A DNA stretch of 64,000 nt, from the NCBI GenBank assembly GCA_022575985.1, contig JAKSXM010000156.1, positions 2,108,001 through 2,172,000 on the forward strand, read 5' to 3'. Each line of letters starts with the position of its first letter. Position 1 is the first letter of the stretch. A program made the translations under genes and the position numbers. Below are positions 47,161-59,165 of this stretch, piece after piece. The DNA is from Anagrus nilaparvatae (Eukaryota; Arthropoda; Insecta; Hymenoptera; Mymaridae). A model generated the notes under the pieces. It was not told the origin of the DNA and searched no databases. It was given only the letters and a program-made list of their open reading frames with translations.

Positions 47161-48743
47161 AGAATTTTGTGTTATTTTGCATTTTTATGATATTTCACTG
47201 ATGCAAAGTTTATGCAAAAGCTATGAAATTTATCGCGCGGATAACATTTAGAAGGTATTTCACCTGTATGAAGCAAAAGTACAAGAATAAACATGCCTTT
47301 AGAAATAGCAGATTGGGCCCAAAAACAATAGGTGTCATTAACTCGATAAAATAAACTCAGTTTTAAAAAATGAAAGCATTCTGTTTGATCGTTTTGGCTA
47401 TATCGTGTCCAAAAGGTGTCGATTGTTGCATCCATTAAGGTAGAGCTTCGCTCTATAATTAAAAGAAAAATTTTTTATACCATAAGAAAAAATGCAAAAT
47501 ATTTTTGTACATACATTCATGTTGTTTAATAAAAAGAATATCAAAGTAAATAACTAAACCCTACAAATAATGATAATCCTTGCTTTGACATTTAAAATAT
47601 GATATTTATAATGTTTACTTGTATTTATGTATATGGGAATATTATGGTAAATAAAAAAAAATTTTTTTAAATAAGTTTTAGGTTTGCATTTGACCATCTT
47701 ATCAAAATTTAGTATCTATTTTACTTTTTTTAGAATTCTAGAGACTAAATAATTGATTTTTTCAAATTTTGTTCTAGTCAAAAACGTTTAGATATATTGA
47801 AACCTACTTATTTTTGCTGTGAGTAAATAATATTATGAAGAAGGTCTACTTTACTTTTTTAGATTTTAAAATTACAAAGTGATTTGAAATTTTTGAAAAA
47901 TTAAATTCGACCTCTATGCTTTAGCTCAAAAGCTGGACAAAATTTTGCACGTAACTGGAAAACCAATTGTAAGTTTTGAAAATCTTGAAATCAGTGATTT
48001 TATTTTACAAAAATAATTTATTTTTAATCCACAGAAATAGATAATTAAATTAAAAAAATTAAATTTTGGCTTAGTCAATGCTGATATGATTTATGAATAT
48101 TTAGGTAATTTAAAAAAAAAAACATAATTTAATCATTAATCTATAATATTTTGGAACCAAAAAATAATTTTTTTTTAGCTTATATAGCCATTCTTTAAGT
48201 ACCTAAAATAAAGATTGCAATTAATATCCTAAAAATTACGTTTCTCAAATATATTTTAAATTTCAAATGGTGAAAACTAAACAAGTTATTTTCGAAACTC
48301 CACTTGTTAACAAATATGAAACAAAAAATTTTAGCAAAACATTCCCATATATAATTGTACATATTTATCCTGATAAACTGAAAAAAATATATATTCATAT
48401 ACATATGGTGGAAGAAATTCAGAATATAATATCGACTTAGACCATCTCGTGTTTTCTAAAACGAGTTGTGCATTCATGTTATATTATATAAAGTGTATAG
48501 TGCTTTTCTCTCTTGAATAACCGATATATATTCATACACAGTATTTTCTATACTATACTCTATCTCTCTGTGCTATTGGGATTTTACACTATAAATGTTG
48601 ACTGTAGGGATGTACCTTCTACTAAACTTTACAATTCCAAATTCCTTCGATGTTTTGCATGAAAGGATTAAAGTTGGTTATACCTTTAAATTTATGGCTA
48701 TACTTAAAATAATTTAACATTTTTTTTTCATTTTTTCTTCCAG
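47161..48743. other. AT-rich stretch, nothing assigned
   Basis: A minus-strand frame at 47172-47435 (87 codons) has no splice or motif support. The palindrome AGAGCTTCGCTCT occurs at 47441, echoing AGAGCAAAGCTCT at 41730. Confidence 0.35.
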
Positions 48744-48836
48744 TATTTTCATACATATAAAATACTTATTATAAATTCTCATTATAATTTAAATAAATGT
48801 AACAAATTAGAATTTATTTTTATATGGGAAACTGGG
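48744..48836 (+). CDS. Candidate internal exon, weak
   Basis: Bounded by a long pyrimidine tract with TTCTTCCAG and an excellent donor GGG|GTAAGT. Frame 1 is open for 31 codons (YFHTYKILIINSHYNLNKCN, then KLEFIFIWETG). Composition is that of AT-rich random sequence, so only the paired splice sites argue for it. Confidence 0.22.
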
Positions 48837-49031
48837 GTAAGTTAGATTTAAGTTGTTTTAAGTACTACTTGGTAATTAGATTTTTTGTAATTGATGATTT
48901 TTTTATTCAAAATAACTGTAATTTTCGCAGAAGATATCGATTCTGACTCAGCGATTTCAAATTTTTGTTATTTACACTTAAAAAGCAAAATACTTGGATT
49001 TTTTACTTATTTAAATTTGAATAACAAGTAC

Positions 49032-50111
49032 TTAACTCATTAACGCCGGGGCAGATAGTTTTGGAAATGAGCAAAAATAAGTATATTCCCTTATAGATAA
49101 GTGGCTAAAAAGTTCATCCATATAGTAAAATTTCATAATTTAATTTTATTTCATCAAATTTCATTTCATTTCGGAATCTGACATTAGTTATCACCTACAA
49201 CCCTTAAAAATACCCTAAAAACGGGGGTGAAAGGGGTAGGTCAGGCATTATTAGAAAATGTTTAGAAAAATCAATGAAAAAAGTATCCAATTTTATTGAA
49301 AAATGTTTGAAAATAATATTTTTTATATAAATTTAGGTAAACTTCGTGTACATTGAGGTCTCATACATTTTGGCCCTATTTACAACCCTTAAAAGGTGGA
49401 TAGGGGTGGTACTCCAGTCAAAATGCAGGTTTAGTTGTATTATCACTGACGAACACCAGATTTGTTCTACTATAGGTTTTTTGGCTCGCTGAACACGAAA
49501 ATTGGAGTCATTTGGCAGAGAAATTGGGGCTTCACCCTTGAATTTGCAAAAACTACCCCCAAAAAGGTTTTTTTTTACATATTTGCATTTTGAGCACTCA
49601 GATTTGCACTAGTATATGAATTTTTTGGGTCGCTGATCAATAATTTCGACTTCTTTTTCATAAATAATTAAAATTTCACCCTTCAAATAGCTAGAACTAC
49701 CCCCAAAAGGAATGTTTTGATATTTTTGCACTTTGAGCGTCCAAAGTACGTTCTTATACGTTTTTTGGGCCGCTAATCAAGAATTTCGACTTCTTTTTCA
49801 TAAATAATCAATATGCAGCTAAAACAGCAAACTACCCCTAAATGGGGTGTTTTTGTTATTTCGCACTTTGAGCTTCCAGGATATACCTACCCATATTAAG
49901 GGTATTTTTAGCTATTTTAAGGGTGAAATCAATAAATTTGGATACTTTTTTCATTGATTTTTCCAAACATTTCCTAATAATGCCTGACCTACACCTTTCA
50001 CTCCCGTTGAAATTTTACTATAAGGGTGAACTTTTTAGCCACTTATCTATAAGGGGATATAATTATTTTTTCTCATTTCCAAAACTCTCCGCCCCGGCGT
50101 TAATGAGTTAA
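49032..50111. mobile_element. TTAA-flanked palindromic element, second family
   Basis: TTAACTCATTAACGCCGGGG at 49032 and its complement ending GAGTTAA at 50111. The arms pair for about 330 bp on each side (GGAAATGAG, CTTATAGATAAGTGGCTAAA, GTAGGTCAGGCATTATTA). The termini match those of 37861 in the pattern TTAACYCATTWACGCC, so both belong to one piggyBac-like group. The centre holds three successive direct blocks with the shared core: ATAGGTTTTTTGGCTCGCTG (49476), GAATTTTTTGGGTCGCTGAT (49617), CGTTTTTTGGGCCGCTAATC (49758), each about 140 bp apart. No transposase. Confidence 0.85.
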
Positions 50112-53100
50112 TATGATAACAAAATTCTCTTAAATACGTTTTTATATTGCAGTTTTTCCTGTTAAGATGCCTTTAAACTTAAAAGTATTGAATCGAAACT
50201 AGAGATTATAATTTCAGGGGTAAATAAAAAAGCTTACTAAATTTTTTAATACAAATAAAGAAAAAAACACAATATTCAAAAGTAATTATAGCCTAATCAA
50301 AGTAATAACCCCGTGTCCTTTGCAAAAGTGTATTAACTAGTCTGCAGAATAAATCAGAACTTTTAAATTTAACATTTAATTATTTTTCAGGAAAAATAAT
50401 TTACGCAAAAATATATAACATACGCAAAAAAATTTCAGTGTTACAGTACAACCATTTCAATCAATAAAAAATTTAAAAAACAAGCTATCACATCCAAATC
50501 TCCCCTTTAATAAAATTTCATTTCCTTAAAATGGAAATTTTTCAACAAGAAAAGGTGTGTCTGTTAATATATCTTTAACATTTAGGTTAATTAATAATAT
50601 AATTAAATTATATTTTATAAACTCATAAAACCAAAATAAAATTTTTGTATCAAAATCACTTGATATTTTAGATTATTTTATAATAAATCATATAAAACAC
50701 AAGAATTTATAATAACTTGAATATTACCTCGGTATTATGTCATATTAGGTAAAATATTCGATATATACGACAATAATTACCGCAAAGCACGCATCTGTGA
50801 CCTCATATTAAAACCAATGAATTTTATTCTACTTCACGTGTTTATACAAGGTTATAATTTAATTATTAATTTAATATATATATTGGAATATTGAAAAATA
50901 TATATTTTGTTTTTTATTTTCTTTTATGATATTCATAATTTTAAAATTCAGTATTAAACTTTTTTTAAGAGTTTTTTTAAAATTTTTTATCATTTTTTTA
51001 TGTTTTATAAACGAGTAAGAAAATATTCATGTTTTTATTTTTTTTTTATACATTAAAAAGTTTTAATAACGTTAATAAAATTCAATTTAAAAATGTAAAT
51101 AAACAAAGTAGTTATGAATTTAGAATTCACTGTTTTGTTTTTATGATTCTTAATTTTTTTTTTATTCATAAATATCTAATGGAAAATTTGTAGTTCATAA
51201 TATTTAAAAATATGGGAAAAAATACGAATTTTGGAATAATTCAATAAGAAATAACTTATTTTTAGTAAATTTTAAACCAATTTCTTTAAATAACTATGAA
51301 GATATTATGAAAAATTGTATGAATATGATTTTTACAAAAGACTTTAAAATAGTGCTTGTCCAACTATATACTTAATTATTAAGGGACCAAAGGTCACATA
51401 TTGAATATAAGAAATTATGGTAATCCTTTTACTCAATTGTTTCTAAAAAATCAGTCAACCAAGTAAATGGGTGGGCACGATTGCGTGATTACAAAAGAGT
51501 TATTTCACATAAGAAGTAATACGGTTGACAAATAGAATCCCCCAATTTGGTTTTATTTCAGTACATTCTTTTATATACATGAAATATGAACCAACTTTTT
51601 AGCTTACTAAGTGGAAACCCACCCAATTCAAACCCAAATTACGTTTTTCTTTAGGAAACTTTTCATTTTTCATGCAATTTTATTGTAATCTATTAACAAA
51701 ACAAGTTAGAGTATTGAAAATAGTTACTAGATACATTCCATAATAAAATTTTTCCCTGAATACAAAATTAGCATTAGTTTTATTTAAATTTTGCCTATGG
51801 GTTACTGTATTTATTATTTTTGTCCCAAACCGCAAAAATCTAAATAACTCAAATTTCACATCCCTTAGAAAACTTAAAATTGCTCATTTGCTTTCAGATA
51901 TTCCATAAGCTAGAAAAAATCTTTGGGTGATTAAAAAGTCACGCAAAAAAAAGGAATAGTAAACTAAACCTCTAAAAATTTTGTAAATACAAATTTATAA
52001 ATATTAGTGAATACAATCAAAAAATTAGTAAATATAACTAATCGATAGTTTTGTAAATTAATTTTTTAGTATATTTCAATAAAAATTTATAATGACTATT
52101 AAATTGAAATTAGTAAACAAAATCGTAATTTTAGTTATATTTACTGATTTTAGTGGCTTCATAAAAAATCACTTTGTACAAATTTTAAATTTCCTATCAA
52201 GTCACATGACCAAATATTCGTATTCAGTGACTCAAAAAACATAAATATTTGTTGGAAAAATTCATCGACCTATTAAGGATAAAATTTGCCTACGAAATAG
52301 GGCTCTACATCAGGCTTACCATTCCCTACAACATATGAAAATTTCATCTCAGCTAACTTTTTATATATGAAAATTTTCTTGGGAGTATTAAGTATTTAAA
52401 AAATCAGAAGATCCAAGTTATCAAGATTTCTATTCATATACAAAAAAATTTTGCTTTTTATAAATATAAAAACAAAGCAATAGAATTTTATTAATAAAGT
52501 TTTTTAATATTTATAAAATATATATATATATATAATAATTATTTTTTTAAACATTTATATATTACTTAATTTTCTTTTTTTTACAGTTAAATTTTATGAT
52601 ATTATTTTCAATACAAGATAGAAATCTAACCAGTAGTGTAAAAAAAAACAAGATTATCGAAAATAACAACACGTAATAAGTATCCATTAAAGTACATAGT
52701 ATATTCCAATAAAGCACATACACAGCTAGCTTAAATATACATATATATATGCATATACATGAATTTTAAATTACCCTGAAGTATATATAATGTGAATAAA
52801 CACGATATACATGTTAAAGAAAAATTTAGGTAAAAAAAAAAAGTTGTAAGTAAGTAATATAAAATCAGATTTCTAGAAAATTGGAGAAAAAGATTTCGCG
52901 TGTGTAGTATAAATTTATAAATTTATATTTAAGTATAACAGGCAACAGGCAATAAATGTTGACAATAATTGTGGTTTAAATTTCTTAACATTTATAATGT
53001 AGTTGTTCACGAGTCCATTTTCTATTTCCTGTTTTAGTATATTACATTCGTTTTATATGTATTGTATAATCTTATGACTTTTTAGACTTTATTTTGTATG

Positions 53101-53500
53101 TGTAAAAGAGAAGACTATATATGTAGAATACGTGTATAAAATTTGCTTATAGCATTATACAGCTTATTTTTATATCCAAAAATTTTGCATATAAAGTAAA
53201 TGCATTTATATATTAGGTTGAAACTATCGAATGAGCTTTTTTGTTTATGAAATTTTGGGCTTAGCTAAAAAAATAAATACAGGATTATCTTTTTTTTAGA
53301 ATACTTTAAGACAAAAAAATATTTTTTTTTAAAGGGAATAAAAGAAAAGTCATTATTACATTAACCATAAAAACCTTGCTGGACGTATATATCTGTGTCA
53401 TCGGTAGACTACTTGATGAAGGGTGTTTGACAAAAGACTTGCCAGATTTTTATTGGCTAAAACCCAAAAAACTAGCAACCTTTTGTGAACTCACAATCAA
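50112..53500. other. 3.4 kb AT-rich, no gene assigned
   Basis: Weak splice-acceptor-like tracts at 50156 and 52586 precede only very short frames. A reversed copy of the shared core (TATTCGTATTCAGTGACTCA) sits at 52218. Short (TA)n at 52516-52533. Confidence 0.4.
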
Positions 53501-53504
53501 CGAA

Positions 53505-53995
53505 AATGGAACGTTTCAAAATTTATATTTTGAATCTTGAAGCCTATATAATTTTTAATCCATAAGCCAACAAAAAGTAATTTTAAGCTTCTAAAATCCT
53601 TATTATCTTATACCCCTTCATCAAATTTACTCTAAGTCCCTAAATCAAAATTATTCTGAGTCCATTTAAACCCCCTCCCAAATATAGCACATTTATCTCT
53701 AGTTCCCAAATCTCATGCTTGAAATATCCTTCATGTCTACTAACATGTTCCATGTTAACGAAAAAAATAGTAATTCCACGTTCCATGCACAGCTTTCAAT
53801 TGTGACATGCAGCTTAGGCATCCTTTTCACACTTACTTCGTTCTGTCTAAGGGTAAAGATTTCTACGATAGAAATACCCCTCATTTTTCTTGAACCTTGT
53901 GTACTATGCCATTTTCTACCCATTTTCCTTGCAGCATTTCCGAGACTATTCCATTTAATTTTTAGTTCGAGAAAAATAGGCACCCCTCCAAAAAT
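53505..53995 (-). repeat. ACATGGAACATGT-family element
   Basis: Reverse-orientation units (TACTCTAAGTCCCTAAATCA), C-rich block CCCCCTCCCAAATATAGCAC, then ACATGTTCCATGTTAACG at 53742. The following 200 bp match the interior of the 25-kb copy (CTACGATAGAAATACCCCTC against AACAATAGAAATCCCTCCTC, then CAGCATTTCCGAGAC). Confidence 0.72.
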
Positions 53996-54284
53996 TTAAA
54001 GAAAAAAAGCATGAATTCATTTAACTTACATAACATTTTTTTCACAATATTTACTCCTTTGGATTTTTTTCCAAGGCACATATTTGTATTTATAAAATTA
54101 ATAACCAATAAATTTCTCAAGGATTTTATAATTTGCTGTAATATTAATTTATTAGCAGATGTCAAATTTCAATCTATCATAAGTACTAGTTACTTTTGAA
54201 TTAGTGAAGAATTTTTTAATTCTATGTTACTAAATAGTAAATATTTAAATCTGATATAGCAATTATTTTAATTTGATTTTTTTA

Positions 54285-54938
54285 TTTTATTTATTTATTT
54301 ATTTATTTATCATCGTTTAGGGTATTAAATACAATGTTATGACAAATTGCCATAACCCATAGAAACACAAAGTTTGTACATGGACCCAAGTCAGTTTAGA
54401 AATATAATTTTTAAGTTTTACAATAGCTTTTATAAAAAATTGTTATAAATATAAATATATTCATATAATATGTCAATAAATTTAAATATAATATAATTAT
54501 AAAGATTTGGTAAGTCATAATGCATTAATGTTCTTATATAATACTAGATGTAATGGATATTAATTTTTTAAAATTAGTCTACAAAAAAAATTTTGACAAC
54601 CATTTTTTAAAAGAGTTTATCCAACTTTGGGGAATGTGACTAAGGTTACCTAAATTCTTAAGTTTTTTGGGCAAAGCATTAAAGATTTTAAAAACTATAA
54701 AAGAATAACACTTTTGGCCAGTAGCTAAAGTTTTTTTTGGGATATTTAATAAATTATTTCTGTTAGTATCAAGATTATTTTCATTCTTCTCTAACAAGGA
54801 ATTATATAATTTAATTATTTCTTTCTTAATAGCAAAAAAATAGAATGTTTGCTTGACATTTAATATTGTTTGCTCATTATCATTGATTATGCAATAAACC
54901 TACTTTACAGTAAAGCATTCAGCACCCTCTTCGACGAG
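54285..54938 (-). pseudogene. Non-LTR retrotransposon 3' end relic
   Basis: On the minus strand a frame open from about 54910 to a stop at 54579 encodes the C-terminus of a CR1/jockey-type polyprotein: NVKQTFYFFAIKKEIIKLYN, then NNLLNIPKKTLATG, then SFIVFKIFNALPKKLK and INSFKKWLSKFFL. This layout (FNALPxxI...FKxxLxxFL) parallels FWNSIPENI...FKANLHKYL of the copy at 26 kb. The 3' UTR follows, with a hairpin TATGGCAATTTGTCATA, and ends in a (AAAT)n tail at 54285-54312. RT catalytic region absent; an in-frame TAG lies near 54913. Confidence 0.72.
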
Positions 54939-55059
54939 AGTTAATTTTCTCTTTCTACAATACTTGATCCGTAGTGAAATTGGGGAAATATTTCATTCTT
55001 TTATTATATACTAGTACTTTAACTGTGAAAACTCCTGCCCACGAACTTTCTTTTATTTT

Positions 55060-55855
55060 TAACATGGAACATGTTTATAGGGAGGGGGTACTTCAGAACT
55101 GGAAAATTAAGGGGGGGGTCAAATATGTCCTTTTTAAGGGGGGGGTCAAATATGTCCTTTTTAAGGGGGGGGGGTCAAATTTGTCCTTTTAAGGGGGGGG
55201 GGGGTCAAATGGGACTTAGAATATATGGGACCTTTGGTGCAGAAGTACTTAGGGAGCATTGGTGCAGAAGTACCTAGGGAGCATTGGTTCAGAAGTACCT
55301 AGGGACCTATGGTGCAGAAGCCCCTAAAGACCTTTGGTACAGAAGTACCTAGGGACCTATGGTGCAGAAGTCTCTAAAGACCTTTGATGCAGAAGTACTT
55401 AGGGAGCATTAGTGCAGAAGTCCCTAAAGACCTTTGGTGCAGAAGTACCTAGGGACCTATGGTGCAGAAGCCCCTAAAGACCTTTGGTACAGAAGTACCT
55501 AGGGACCTATGGTGCAGAAGTCTCTAAAGACCTTTGATGCAGAAGTACTTAGGGAGCATTAGTGCAGAAGTCCCTAAAGACCTTTGGTGCAGAAGTACCT
55601 AGGGACCTATGGTGCAGAAGCCCCTAAAGACCTTTGGTACAGAAGTACCTAGGGACCTATGGTGCAGAAGTCTCTAAAGACCTTTGGTGCAGAAGTACTT
55701 AGGGAGCATTGGTGCAGAAGTCTCTAAAGACCTTTGGTGCAGAAGTCTCTAAAGAACTTTAGTGCAAAAATACTTGGATATAAATATTGATATTATGAAC
55801 AGAATAGATACTTTATTATCAGTGTTAGTTATTAGTGAACATGTTCCATGCTCGT
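55060..55855 (+). repeat. ACATGGAACATGT-family element with minisatellite
   Basis: Begins AACATGGAACATGTTTATAG, then GGAGGGGGTACTTC, and four G-rich blocks GGGGGGGTCAAATATGTCC (period about 32 bp). It carries an internal 25-bp minisatellite and ends GTGAACATGTTCCATG near 55851, complementary to the start of the 25-kb copy. It is the most complete plus-strand member here. Confidence 0.85.
55220..55775 (+). repeat. 25-bp minisatellite in a 150-bp higher-order unit
   Basis: Basic unit GTGCAGAAGTACCTAGGGAC plus CTATG (25 bp), alternating with GTGCAGAAGTCTCTAAAGAC plus CTTTG. Six variants in fixed order make a 150-bp unit repeated nearly identically: for example, CCTTTGATGCAGAAGTACTT begins at 55381 and again at 55531. 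Confidence 0.93.
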
Positions 55856-56376
55856 TGGTTGTGTAGTTACACAAACCGGTCATAAGTTTTTATGATAGTA
55901 AATAAATTTATTGTTGGAGCACAGGATATTTATTATCGTAGATGTAAACAGACAATTACTAACCATAACCAAAATTATTTTGTTTACTTTATGGGATGTA
56001 TTCTACTTAATGAAATTTTGTTAATTTCACTTTTGGTTAAAATTATTTTATGAATCCAAAAATTAAAGTTGCTCATTCATTGCAGTCAATATAAAATTAT
56101 TTAAATACTCAATCACATTTTGATTCAAGTTACATTAACGTTTGATAAAAAAAAAATCCGCATAATTTACTCGATATTCTGGAATTAAAATAATTAAGAA
56201 TTTATTTATGCAGAAAAATTCGATTCATAAGTTGAACTGAAACTTTGCATATTAAACGCATCATTGATGCAATATACTATTGGATAGATAAATATTTTAA
56301 ATGATAATTCAATAACATTAAATCTTAGATTTTTTTTGATAAAAGGTCAATAATAATCATTATTTTTTTACTATAG
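55856..56376. other. AT-rich stretch upstream of cysteine-rich exon
   Basis: Probably an intron if the next exon is real. No coding frame supported. Confidence 0.35.
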
Positions 56377-56469
56377 GAAAATTCTCTTTTTGAGTGTTTA
56401 AAATGTGTATGTGATAAATGTCAACGTAAACCAGCTGGGTGCCAATGCAAAAGTTTACTATGCTCATAA
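56377..56469 (+). CDS. Candidate terminal exon, cysteine-rich C-terminus
   Basis: Acceptor TTTTTTTACTATAG precedes a frame of 30 codons ending at TAA 56467-56469: ENSLFECLKCVCDKCQRKPA, then GCQCKSLLCS. Seven cysteines fall in 23 residues, spaced C-x2-C-x-C-x2-C-x6-C-x-C-x4-C. Such density in AT-rich DNA is very unlikely by chance. It suggests a metal-binding or disulfide-rich tail. The spacing recalls metallothioneins and the cysteine clusters at the C-terminus of some TE-encoded insect proteins; neither is shown. No preceding exon was identified. Confidence 0.5.
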   Translation, partial: ENSLFECLKCVCDKCQRKPAGCQCKSLLCS

Positions 56470-58870
56470 AATTGAACATCCTTGGGTGTATTTAGTAGTG
56501 GTTGGATAGAAGTGTATTTTTGTTGTTACTATAAATTAATTCGTTTTTGTCAGGGAGTTATAGTAAAAGTATAAATTTTGAAAAAATAATTTGGGCAGTG
56601 AAATGCAAAATACAATAAATTTAATGGCTAACAAAAAAATTTAGGTTATTATTCATTTAAAAATTCAAGCAATAAATTTTTACAATATTGTTGTTATTTT
56701 TTATTAATTTCCTTTTCTTTAATTGAAAGTTTTCAAAATTTTTGAGTAACTAGATCAGACAACTTTAAATTTAATACGTATCCAAAAGCTGACCGAAACA
56801 AGTAAAACACTGAAAAAAGGATCTTTTTATTAAATCAAAGGAAATTTATTTTGAATTCACAATTTCTCTTATTTTAAAAAACATTAAAAAAAAAAAATAG
56901 AAATTAATCTTATCAGTTAGAAACTTACCCCTTTCTTATTATCTTCTTGAATAAAAGAAATCCTCGACGCGTGTCAGAATTTAAAAATAATTAAACCAAA
57001 TAAACCAATAAATTAAGAGAAAATAGTAATTCTTTCTATTCTTTTTAAAAGTTAAGGTAATATAATGAATTATAGTTTTAAATCTGGTTTTAGGATTAAA
57101 GTTATTTAGTGCTTTGATCTCGTGAATGAAGAAAATACTTCAATAGTGATTTAAAAATTCTTTTGATCGTAATGAAATTTTCCGTTAATAAAAAATCTAG
57201 TTTTTAATTTATAAAAAGTGACAAGTTTTATGGATTTTTTTTTTAATTTGGAAAAATGGAATAAGGAAACTATATTGTATCAAATATTTTATATAAAAGT
57301 TAAATTATTGAACTATTCTACTCAAATTAAAAATCAAGATAAAATGAGGAAGTTTTTCCAACTACTACAACCTATCCTGAAAGTTAGAAGCAGATTAGCA
57401 TTTTCTTCAATATTTTCCACCTTTAATTCGTCAAAAACTATCTGTAAATATTAAAATTTTTTATTAAAACAAATATAAGTGACTCACTTAAAATAAATTT
57501 TGTAAAAAAACGATTTAATTATACTCCTAGACAAAAACTGCTCATATCTATCCCACTTACACCCTTAAAAGCACCCTTAAAATCTAAGCTTTTACACAGT
57601 TTCGCAATTTATTGTAAGTGTATGAAAGTTGTATTACAATGTGAAACTGTGTAAGAGCTTGGACTTTAAAGATACTTTGAAGGGTATTAGTGGATCATAT
57701 ATGAGAGGTGTTTGTGTAGAGATAAAACTAAATCATTTTTTGTCGTCAAAATTTACATGAGTCACTTATATATTTATTTAACTAAAATATGATATTAAAA
57801 AAATTTTAATATGTTCAATTATATTTTAATATATTCAATTGTATAAAGATAAATCTGTAAGTCAAAAACTTTAAAAAAAACTTTCAAGAAGGGTATATTT
57901 ACTACTTAAAAAGGACAGTTTAGCCCACAATGTTCTATTTAAGAAAATGATCACGTATAAAGATAATACTTAATGTTTTGTTCAAATAGCTATATCTTAG
58001 TAGAATTACATCTTTTTTAAACTATTGGAAAAATAGAATTCAACTGATCAAAATGACTTTACAAGGAGAAAAATTATTTTATTATAATGAAATGAAATTT
58101 ATTAATTTATGAATTTTAAAATTATGCTAATAAATTGAGTTTATTAGTTGTCAGAAGTTTAATTAAATTATAAAATCAATTTTGTTGTTCTCTATGGACT
58201 ATTACATGTATGAATATATGCAATATTAAATTAGTATATTTTAATGATGCCATTTTGTAGATCGACATATATTTTAAAAATTTTATTTCATATAAACTGT
58301 ACATTATATGAATAAATGAACTAATTTTATGTTCTAATGTATTTTTGATGACTGAATTTCTTTCATAGTATTATATATTTTTTTCAATTTTTGGTTCCTT
58401 GAAAGTAAGTATTGTTGTATGTCATTAGAAACCCCAATAACTTTTATGGCTCAAAATGCTGAAAAAACGATTTTTATCGACTTTTTGAATTTCTCGACTA
58501 AAAATTGAAAATTAATAAGAAAAAACTCTTGATGGAAGAGAAAAACTTTTTTTCTTATCGACGTTTTTCTTGATTTTCATTATTTTGCTTTGATAATTGA
58601 TGAAAGCCTAATTAATAGTGTTTAACGTAATTTTTTTTTTTTTTTTTTTTTTTTAATTCTTTAACTTTCACGTCATGTTGCTAATATGCAGGAAAATATC
58701 CTTGTAATTTAAATAAAGTTAAATGATCAAATGAAGTTTTTAGTCTTTTCTTTTTTACATAATTTTTTCAGTTTTTAACTATTTTCTTAATTTTTATTTG
58801 AACTGCGTTTTTTAGTGTTTAATTTTTTGTTTTCGTTGTGTGGTCCAAAGAAAACTTCTCGCAGTGGGGT
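56470..58870. other. AT-rich stretch with one inverted repeat
   Basis: Inverted repeat at about 57525-57725: CACTTACACCCTTAAAAGCA, TTTTACACAGTTTCGCAATT pairing with AATGTGAAACTGTGTAAGAG and GGGTATTAGTGGATC. Otherwise no gene supported; a long T run lies at about 58630-58654. Confidence 0.45.
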
Positions 58871-58878
58871 TAAAAATT

Positions 58879-59038
58879 CTATTTAGACTCCACGTGTGTG
58901 AGAAAATCAACATTTATATTTGTCTCTTCTAGCCTTAATATTGCAGCAACAGAAGATGAATTGCTTCCTTTGTATTTGTATTTGTATTCGATATCGCCCG
59001 TGGGCACACCAAGATTGGCAGAGGCCTTCAACAATTAC
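58879..59038 (-). CDS. Weak candidate coding segment, minus strand
   Basis: A minus-strand frame ending at TAG (58879-58881) is open for about 52 codons with a protein-like composition: KASANLGVPTGDIEYKYKYK, GSNSSSVAAILRLEE, TNINVDFLTHVESK. The DNA is less AT-rich than its flanks. The opposite strand is also open. There is no clear acceptor or start, and a TTTGTA repeat makes part of it low-complexity. An inverted copy of CTTCAACAATTACAT lies at 59160. Confidence 0.22.
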
Positions 59039-59165
59039 ATATGTTGTTTTATTTTTTATAAGGATTCAATGCAAAAATTTATGCATAAATTGATGCACTT
59101 ACAGAAAATTGAAGGGTCAAGTTTTAGTATAAAGAATAGTATAAAGTAGAGGATTCACATGTAAT

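Noticed and set aside
47172..47435. 87-codon minus-strand frame
   Set aside because: No motif, no start context or splice support; consistent with chance.
53699..53999. Overlapping 94-codon frames on both strands
   Set aside because: Both fall in the interior of a dispersed repeat also present at 25 kb, where the frames are not kept.
55071..55277. Gly-rich frame with repeated GGSNMSFLR
   Set aside because: Product of the G-rich tandem blocks in a dispersed repeat.
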